This document shows positions 56,781 through 64,000 of a DNA stretch of 64,000 nucleotides, one piece after another (the stretch's first letter is position 1; every line of letters starts with the position of its first letter). The notes beneath the pieces were generated by a model, which saw only the letters and a list, made by a program, of their open reading frames with translations, was not told the DNA's origin and did no database searches. This DNA comes from Saccopteryx bilineata (taxonomy: Eukaryota; Chordata; Mammalia; Chiroptera; Emballonuridae), in assembly GCF_036850765.1 (NCBI RefSeq), contig NC_089496.1:46738113-46802112 (forward strand), in the 5' to 3' direction. Position numbers and translations under genes: made by a program.

Positions 56781-57789
56781 GACTGAGCCTCATAGTCACT
56801 CAATATGTAGCAGAGTGTTCCGGATTTGTTTTCATAGTGGTGGCAAGGTTCCAACAGAGAGGACAGAGCATATAATGTCTCTTAAGGCTTAGCCTTGGAA
56901 TTGGCAAGGTATTACTTCCCATTACTGCCTCTTTTTCAAAGCAAATCATAGGGGTGGGGAAAGACTTCATCTCTTGTTGAGAGGAGCTGCAAGATTATGT
57001 TTCAAAGGTTAAGGAATCAGGAATGAATGGACAATCAACAAGGCCATTTTTGCAACCAGCTTATCACAGTTGTTTGTGTTTTAGTGAGTATCAGATGTTT
57101 TAAAAACATTGCATTGAAGTAGGAAAATATATATTTATTGTGTGTAAAAAAAAAAAGTTTTTCCTTTATTTGGAAAAACTCAAAGCATTGCATTAAACCA
57201 GGGAATATCAAGCCCCAAACATTCCTGGTATAGAATCATTTACCGTGTGACTTGGCTCACTTTCTCAATGGGCTCCGTGGCTCTTTGACATTAGGGAGTG
57301 CATTTGCTGCCGTCCCCCACTGATAAGAGCTCTAGGTTGTTTTGAGATCCAACTTGAACCTTCTCAGAGGCTACTCCATTTCCTTGATTTTCCTGAAGGT
57401 CATCAGACAATAGAGTGCCGAGGTCATCCTGAGAGTTGGCGCCCTACTGTGCCCGCTTCTTTCTCAAACTCCCTGCACGGCATCAAAGAAACACCCCTCG
57501 GGATATTAAACTTCCACTAGTTTCTCTTCACAGAAATAACCCAGCCAGGTTTTAACAGGGATCAGACGCACGCGTCAGACGTTTGAGCCACGACGTGAAG
57601 TCAAGCATCGATCTCTTTAGAGGGAATCACATCCATAAGGAAGTGACTAGTGATGCCTGTGACAGGAAGCAAAGTCAAGGACAGGACCAACAGGTAGATG
57701 CATGGCCAGGGCCAAGTCAGAGTGAGACAGCCACGGCTCTTCTCTCTCAGAACTCTCCCATCGGCCCCCTTGTCGTTCAGAGAAAAGGA
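56781..57789. other. Unassigned intron 3 sequence
   Basis: No exon or named repeat. A poly(A) of about 12 bases occurs near 57147. The stretch 57080-57260 looks single-copy. Confidence 0.45.
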
Positions 57790-58262
57790 CTTAGGCCTTC
57801 GTTATCTCCTGATCTTCTTTCCTACCACTCTGGCTGGCTCCAGCCCTACACTCCAACCACACACTATCTTCTTTGCTGTTCTCACACAAACCAGGCATAC
57901 TGCTGCCACAGGGCCCTTGCACTGACTGCTCCCTTGGCCTGAAACACTCTTCCTCAGGTGTCCACATGGTTCACTGTCTCCTTCCCTTCAGGTCTCTGCT
58001 CAACTGGCAACTGACCAACTTATTAGTCAGACTTAACTCATCCATATAAAATAAGTCCCACCCCTCATTCCCTATCTCTTCTATCTTGACTTATTTTTCT
58101 TGTATTACTTACCACCATTGGACGTATTACATAATTACTGGTTTATTTTTTGCCTTCTCCTTCTAAATGAGTGTTCCATGAAGGCAGGAAATGTGTTTTG
58201 TTCACTGCGTTAAAAATGCCTGGCACATAGTAGGTGCTCAGTAAATATTTGTTGAATGAAAT
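57790..58262 (+). repeat. L2 LINE 3' end, sense
   Basis: Text in L2 order: 'cctaccactctggctggctccagcc', 'cttccgctgttctcacacaaaccag'-type, 'cagggcccttgcactgactg', 'cttcaggtctctgctcaa', and the terminal 'gcctggcacatagtaggtgctcagtaaatatttgttgaatgaa'. The copy is well preserved at its 3' end but not coding. Confidence 0.85.
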
Positions 58263-60922
58263 GTGTGAGTGAGTCGTATGGTTCCGGGCTATACTTTCGG
58301 AACCCATGAAAATATTTGAATTTCTTTTAATATCAGGGGGAAAAAAACACACAAACTTTTAGGGTCAAAGATTATATTTGTCTTCAAAGCAGTGCAGTCA
58401 CAAAAATGTAATTCAAAATATCTCTTCAGGAAGAGGCCCACAAAAGCAAAAGTGTCCAGGGTCTCCAAAAGTCATAATAAGGTCCTGACTTAGTGTGCTC
58501 CCAGAGAGTGATCATTAAAATAAGGTGCAATGAGTAAATATCACCAGGTTGTCAGGAATGTGTAGTGAAACTTCCATGCCATCCAAGGTCTTCTGGAAAC
58601 ATACGCCCATTGAAAGAAGACTTGGTTCGTCTTTTGAAAAGCCCTGATTCCATTCCTATTGGTGCCGCTCCCTGGATGCACTCACACTGGCCTTGCCCCA
58701 CCCGGTTCCTGGTCTCCGTCGGTGTTTCTGTTGGCGTTCTCGAGCTAGCGCTTATGCTGTGTTGGAAAAGCCTCCTCCCTTCCTTCCCCTGACACTCACG
58801 GTCCAGCTCTCTGCTGGCTGGATGCCTGCCTGCCTGCTTTCTTCACCCGCACTCATGCTGTCAGCTCCTCTCCCTCCCGCCGGTCTCCCCTTAGACACTC
58901 ACTGCCAGCCCTCGGCGTGATCCCAGAGTGGGCCTGAACAGAAGCCAAAGGCATCGGATTAGTGCCATATTGCTTCTGCTGCTCACGTTATGATAAACAT
59001 GAGCTTGCCCATTCCTCATTTGGTCGGCTGCTCAGTAAGCTGAGGCTCCTGTCCTCTTTGAACTGACTCGCTTTACAGGTTTTTGCGTCTTGGCGACGTG
59101 GTGGTGTTCTCAGTGACTTAAAAAGTTTGGGTTGGTTATTCAGGGGCTGATTCTGACTGACCCCCAAATGTGTGATCCCTTTACATCCATCCAGCATCTG
59201 GGCACAAGGAGGTCTTGCCTCGCTTAGGGAGCTGCCCGGGCTCCCCATCTCCATCTGTGTGGACTGTGGAAACAGCTTTGCGAAGCTGGAGGCAGGAATC
59301 CCTGAGACTGACCCCTGCCTTTGACCTCACATAGAATGTTAGTGGAAGGCCAGGTGGGGGATTGCCCTCCCGGACCTGGTCAGCCAGGCTGCTCTGGCGA
59401 TGCCTGCCTTAGAAACCCGGGGGGCACAAGTCAGCCAGAGTGGGTCTCTATGCTAAGGCATCTCTTCCAGAACCACCCCAAAGAAAATCCTCAACAGACA
59501 AGTAATAACGTCACTGCCCAGCCTCCAGAGCCGCCGTTCCACAGCTGAGACCTGGAACGAGGAGTGCTGTCCAGGTGACTGTCAGGTCCTAGCCAGAGGA
59601 GGGGCCTAACTGGAAAGGCGGACACTGCAGTCCTGCCCACTTAGCTTCAGCCCCAGTCACCTGGATCACACCTTGCTTTGGTTGTCTTGATTTTTGGCAT
59701 CAAGTACTTTGGGGTAGGACTTAGCACCTGGTTGGGAGAAGATGCTGGAGCCTTACTGACCAAACAGCTCCAAAGCAGCAGCAGAGGCTGGGCAGTGACC
59801 TGCCCTGAAAGCCGTGTGTCCTGCTCTGCGGCACCCAGGAAGCTGGAGGCAGGAGAAGCTAGCGTGCTTTCAAGGGCGTTCCGCATGTTTTCTTGCAGAT
59901 TATAAAATGGAAGGGTGCCGAGATAGGTCTGAATTCCTCTGAGACAGCACAGTATTTACTGGGAAGAATTATTTTTAATGCAGTGATTATGGATCTTCTG
60001 TACAGAAAACAGGAGGTGGAACCTTTTTCTCCTTAAAGGGACAGAGGGACTAAATGGAAAGAACTAGCAGTGACAAAAGGGTGTGCAGCGTGACGAGGCC
60101 CCTCCCAGGGAGCAACCCCACAGCAGTTGTCCACCTACACAAATGCCTACTGTGGGCCATTAGCTGTTGTTGAAGCCACGAAGGCACTGGATTTCAAGCT
60201 GGGGTTGACGTGGTGGAGGATGTGTGGGGTGAGGAGGCCAGACGACCAGGAGACAACTGAACCCCTTAGAAATGGGCACACACCCTTGGGAAGGGGAGCT
60301 TGGCGCATCCAGAGGCCAACAGACTGGGAGGTTCACAGTCACTGGGCATGGATCTCCAAGAAAGGGCGTTCTTCCCGCTGGCTTCCAGGCTACCTTAGAT
60401 ATTCAGGGGAGCATGCGGCTTCAGCTCTGGATGCAGAAACTAAGGTCTTGTCCACAAACGCTGGGAGTGAGGAACACCTCCCTCCCCAGTAGATTCTGGT
60501 TGACACGCGAGGACCCAAACTAGGACTTAGGACTGATGGACCTACAGTGAATGAGTGAGAGGTGACCCGGAGATGAGGCAGGGCGGAGGGGGCGGGCAGA
60601 GTCCTGCGCCGTGGGCGTGGGCGGGGAGACGGGGAGGCCCTGGCAGAGGAGGGCGTGGAATGCAGTCGAAAGGTTGGTGGCCCGAGCTGGGCTTGTTCCA
60701 GAGAAGGACATCGCCGTAATGCTGGCAAGGACCTTAGGGCTGATCCCGCTGCCCCTCTTGTGTGACAGCTGCTACACCTAAGGCCTCTCAATGGACAGGC
60801 AGGGAGAAAGCAGCACCTTGCAATTCGTTCACCAACGTCATGCTTGAGAGCTGGGTGACTACTGCCCACACTTGAGGTTTCTCTTTCCTCTGTCGCTAAC
60901 TCCGAACTTGTCTCACTTCCAG
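58263..60922. other. Unassigned intron 3 sequence
   Basis: No exon or named repeat recognised. The frames at 59321-59548 and 60127-60492 have no familiar motif. From 60560 the GC and CpG content rises towards the proline-rich exon. The intron ends with a TTGTCTCACTTCCAG acceptor. Confidence 0.45.
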
Positions 60923-61645
60923 GTGGCAAGACAGGGCAGGCCCCTGGTTCCCGAGCGCCTTCGCCGCGGCTTCCCACCAAAACTATCGGCGGCCCGCTGA
61001 ACCCCCCGGCCTCTCCCAGGCTAGGCGGCGCCACCGAGGCGCACGGCACTGCCAGGACAGCCCCGCCCCGCCCCAACGTGCCCGCCCCGCCCCCGCCGCC
61101 GCCTCCCCTACCCCCACCCCTGCCCTCTTCCTCCCCGGTCAAAGCCCCGCTGGTGTCCCCGCCCGGCTCCCAGACCAAAGGGAACGCCCTGGTAGCTGCA
61201 CCCCCTCTGCCCCCCGCGCCGCCCCCTCCGCCTCCGCTTCCCCAGGCCGCCACTCTTAGTGACAAGGCGGGGAAGCCCCAGCTGGCCCCCCTGCAGTTAT
61301 CGCCCATCCCACCCCCGCTCCCTCTCCTCCCGCCGTGCGGGTACCCCGGGCTCACTGCGGATGCTGCCAGCCCCACCCAAGACGCCCGGGAGCCCCCCGC
61401 CCCGCCACCCCCGCCACCACTCCCCCTTTATGCCGCATGCACCCCAAGGTCCTTGGTGCCTGCGCCCCCTGTGCCAGGCACGAACAACAGCTGTGAAACC
61501 CCACCCCCATTGCCCCCCAAGTCCCCCAGCTTCCAGGCACAACTGCCCAAACCCAGCGCGCAGGCCCTGCCCGCCCCGCCGGCCCCGCCCGCTCCGCCCG
61601 GGGCTCCGCCCTTCCTGCAGAAGAAGAGGCCTGGCCGAGGCCCAG
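60923..61645 (+). CDS. WIPF3: WIPF3 large proline-rich exon (residues 121-360)
   Basis: Entered in phase 1 (G|GT GGC AAG ACA) and continued with KTGQAPGSRAPSPRLP, then repeated poly-proline blocks: NVPAPPPPPPPLPPPLP, PPLPPAPPPPPPLPQ, SPIPPPLPLLPPCGYPGL, PPPLPPKSPSFQ, and LPAPPAPPAPPGAPPFLQKK. It ends after GGC-CGA-GGC-CCA-G in phase 1, before the strong donor GTAAGT at 61646. PPPLPPK-S is an SH3-ligand-like motif, and the poly-proline runs are profilin- and SH3-binding types of sequence. CGYPG and FLQKK are recognisable WIPF3 landmarks as I recall them. In 240 complete codons there is no stop or frame break, though the reverse strand also stays open because of GC content. High GC here reflects proline codons. 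The final exons with the WASP-binding region are not in the window. Confidence 0.95.
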
Positions 61646-62108
61646 GTAAGTCCAGGGCGGCGGGTCAGAGGATCGCTCCATGCTGGCAGCAACTGTGGAG
61701 GCGTCAGGGCCACAGTCAGAAGCCTGCTCCTGTGAGCCTCTTGGGAATCTTGTCATGTCTTAACTCTTGGGATTTGGGTTTAGAGCAGACCTAGTCAGTG
61801 TCCCCGTGGGTCGCAATGAAGACTTGTTATGGAACTTTGTGTTGGGGGTATTCATGTTGGAGACAGGAAACCACGAGTGAGGAAGGCTGGAGGACTTGTC
61901 CAAGATCATGCAGACCACCAGACCGGGGCTCTGGCTTCAGACATTTTGCTATTGCTAGGTGTGTGACCCTGGACAATCCCTTAGCCTTTCTGTTGCTTCC
62001 TTCTCTTCATCTGCAAAGTGGGAATAGCAACAGCTCCCCCCTCAGGCAGTTGCTGGAACCCCATCTGACAACAATGAGATCTGAGGAGGCCTATCTCTTC
62101 TTCTTCCT
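61646..62108. other. Start of intron 4, with a MIR remnant
   Basis: Sequence after the donor. A diverged sense MIR ('gtgtgtgaccctggacaatcccttagcc' and 'cttctcttcatctgcaaagtggga') lies at about 61935-62060. The plus-strand open frame simply reads through the donor into the intron for about 50 codons. Confidence 0.6.
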
Positions 62109-62285
62109 TTTTTATTCATTGATTTTAGAGACAGGAAGAGAGAGGGAGAGAAACATCAATTTGTTGTTCCACTTACTCATGCATTTATTGGTTGATTCTT
62201 ATATGTACTTTGACCTGGGATCAAACTCACAACCTTGGCATATGGGGATGACTTTCTAACTAATTAAGCTACCCAGCCTTGGCCG
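62109..62285 (-). mobile_element. Old tRNA-derived bat SINE (fourth type), reverse
   Basis: The complement carries GGCTGGGTAGCTTAATTAG, a degraded B box GAGTTTGATCC, the text AAGAATCAACCAATAAATGC, and AGTGGAACAACAAATTGATG followed by CT-rich sequence. This matches a broadly shared chiropteran tRNA-SINE as I recall it. It is the most decayed of the tRNA-SINEs here and shows no clear duplication. Confidence 0.75.
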
Positions 62286-62820
62286 AGGACTATTTATTCT
62301 TAATGTCATCATTCAGACTCAAATTTACTCCCTGTGTGGAGGAGGCTTGGGGTTCTTATATCTCTAACCAGCTCTCCTGTTTAATTTTTCCTAACTTATT
62401 ACAGTCTGGCTTCCAGCCAGAAATTCACAGGACCTCCGTAGAATGGATTAGCATTCTGCTTTTTTTTTTAGGGGCAGGTTTTCCTGCTGACTCGAGAAAA
62501 CTAAGGGTCTGTATCTTCAGCCAAATGTTAAGAATAACACCTGTCTAGCAGTGATGATTCGGATGCGGTCCACACGCCCTGTGACTATGTTCATGTAGTG
62601 GAACGGCTTCATTCACTGTTGGTGTTCTTCTGAATGAGCTGCACACCCACCCATCCACACACACTCATGCTTGTGTGTAAACACACTCATAACACCCTAA
62701 AATTATTTAAAGAAACACCCACATCCACACACACACCCCAACACACATCCACACTTACACACATATTCCTGGGTCTCTTAGAAAATCCTGTGATGCATAA
62801 AGTTCCTTGAATGTATTTCC
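62286..62820. other. Unassigned intron 4 sequence with CA-rich tract
   Basis: No exon or named repeat, apart from a CACACA/CCACAC-rich stretch at about 62645-62765. Confidence 0.5.
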
Positions 62821-63300
62821 TTACATTAAAAATAATACAAGCTCATTGCAGCACAAATAGAAAGAAATTGAAATCACCTAGAATAGCATCACCCAGAAGT
62901 AATAACTGTCATATTTGGATGTTTCCTTTCTTTTTTTCTGAATGTATCTATATATTTACATAGTTAATACCACTTTGTATATATACTCTTTTCTGTTCTG
63001 CTTTTTTAAATATTATATTAAAAGCCCCTTTGTTAAATTGTTAAAATTTCTTTATAAGCATATTACTATGATAATCAGTATATATATTGTGCTGTTTTTA
63101 GTGTTAGATGTACAGTTGAGTCCATTGTTATTGTGAATAATGTTGCAGGAAATCCACATATAGCAATTGTAGTCTACATTTCAGATATCTTTGAAGACAG
63201 GTTTCTAAAAGGGAATTCCTGGTATAAAAGGCAAGAATATTTTTTTAGGCTCTTAGTCACAGAGACAAGGTTCTAATCGTTCTCTTCTCAACCTACTATT
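62820..63300 (-). mobile_element. Ancient L1M/HAL1-like 3' fragment, antisense
   Basis: Text such as 'cctagaatagcatcacccaga', 'gtaataactgtcatatttgg' and 'tgaataatgttgcaggaaatcc' corresponds to antisense L1M 3' untranslated sequence. Strongly diverged. Confidence 0.55.
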
Positions 63301-63394
63301 CTCCATAAGGGTCAGAGTTAGAACCGGCGGGCCCCTTCTGATACTTGTGATTCTTAAGTGTTCATTGTGTGGTTAAACACACACACACACTTTG

Positions 63395-63570
63395 CTTTAG
63401 ATTCGGAGAGATCTGAGTTCAATGCGTGGTAAGTGACCTACTCCTGTGTAACCTCATCCAGTTTCTTTTTAATGTTCTTGAACCTTGCCCTCTTTTTATT
63501 TGACAAATGAGAATTATAGGAATAACGCCTTTCACAGAGGATAGCGATGCAGAGATTAGAAAAGGTGCCT
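63395..63570 (+). repeat. MIR SINE remnant
   Basis: 'gatctgagttcaatgcgtgg', then 'gtaacctcatccagtttc', then 'acaaatgagaattataggaataacgcc' follow MIR order in sense orientation. Confidence 0.6.
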
Positions 63571-64000
63571 GCAGTGCGCTGCGTGTAGCTGGCTTATTTC
63601 CTTTCCTTCTCTCTTTCCACGTGGAGGGCAGCGTTCATCCAGAGGGGGTCAGCAGCGCCTTAGCCCCATTGGTCTGCTTGTGGGAGCAAGGAGATCCCAG
63701 TGCACCCTGGTACCGAGGAAGGGAACTCCGGGAAGGGGAGGAAGGAAGAGATTATTTTCTTAAAAAGCTCGAAGGAAGCAGAGTGTGGAGCGCTGTCTGT
63801 CGGCCCACAGGCATGGGCCTGCATGCACACGTCCCCCCGTGTGCTCACACGGTCCCTCACTCCTGGGGTGGCTCAGGTACCCAAGTGGAAGGCCCGTGCT
63901 GGGAGCTGGGGAGGGAGCCTGGCAGCCTGGACCTGGGCATAGAGCAGGGGGGGGGGGGGGCAGGAGGTCTGTAATTGTATTGGAAGGCAGAACTGTCATG
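63571..64000. other. Unassigned intron 4 sequence
   Basis: No WIPF3 exon is recognisable before the right edge. A run of 14 G lies at 63947-63960. The plus-strand open frame here is part of the MIR and flanking non-coding DNA. Confidence 0.5.

Noticed and set aside
60390..61376. 328-codon reverse-strand frame
   Set aside because: It is the reverse complement of the WIPF3 proline-rich exon; a GC-rich proline-coding strand leaves few stops on the other strand.
61646..61794. Extension of the proline-rich exon past the donor
   Set aside because: The reading frame stays open for about 50 codons, but a strong GTAAGT donor at 61646 and loss of proline-rich composition mark the exon end.
63507..63974. 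155-codon forward frame as a final WIPF3 exon
   Set aside because: Its sequence begins in a MIR and shows none of the residues expected of the WASP-binding C-terminus.

Overview
The window is vertebrate nuclear DNA, almost certainly from a bat (Chiroptera). Protein-coding sequence is sparse, introns have canonical GT-AG ends, and the sequence is dense in ancient mammalian repeats (MIR, L2, L1M, MaLR-type LTR, MER5). It also carries many young tRNA-derived SINEs of the kind I associate with bats, plus hAT and mariner fragments of the types known from bat genomes. The family could be Emballonuridae, but that rests on memory of SINE consensus sequences and is only a weak suggestion. Nothing prokaryotic or plasmid-like is present.

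One gene is supported, on the + strand: WIPF3 (WAS/WASL-interacting protein family member 3, also called CR16). Four coding exons are visible. They are the start exon (coding part 23763-23855), an exon with the actin-binding WH2 motif (52822-52954), a Gly/Ser and LFAGGF-motif exon (55853-55984), and a large proline-rich exon (60923-61645). Together they give 360 complete codons plus one base, in one open frame with compatible splice phases. The C-terminal part, including the WASP/N-WASP-binding region known in this family, lies beyond the right edge. No promoter or first noncoding exon was identified; 1-23705 is either the 5' intron or upstream sequence.

Layout. 1-9.2 kb: a 72-bp minisatellite, L1 and L2 remnants, MIRs and three young SINEs. 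9.2-16 kb: a nested block with an ancient antisense L1M interrupted by an antisense solo LTR and a SINE, followed by a second LTR of the same family in the opposite orientation. 16-23.7 kb: mostly unassigned sequence with a few MIR and SINE copies. 23.7-52.8 kb: the 29-kb intron after the start codon. It holds an L1M fragment with a 77-bp mariner-type palindrome inside, three SINEs, an antisense L1 3' end with a SPIN-like hAT insertion, a 39-bp minisatellite, a MaLR-type LTR, a hAT element with a perfect 8-bp target duplication and two CpG-enriched blocks. 52.8-64 kb: the remaining exons, introns with SINEs, an L2 and a second hAT copy.

Most long open frames in the window come from SINEs, minisatellites or the reverse strand of the proline-rich exon and do not encode proteins. 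I found no convincing new biological system. The more interesting signals are the regularly spaced GATA-like motifs in the 39-bp array, two perfect inverted repeats carrying transcription-factor-like motifs, the CpG-enriched intronic blocks, and sense-oriented SINEs with built-in acceptor-like sequence close to WIPF3 exons.
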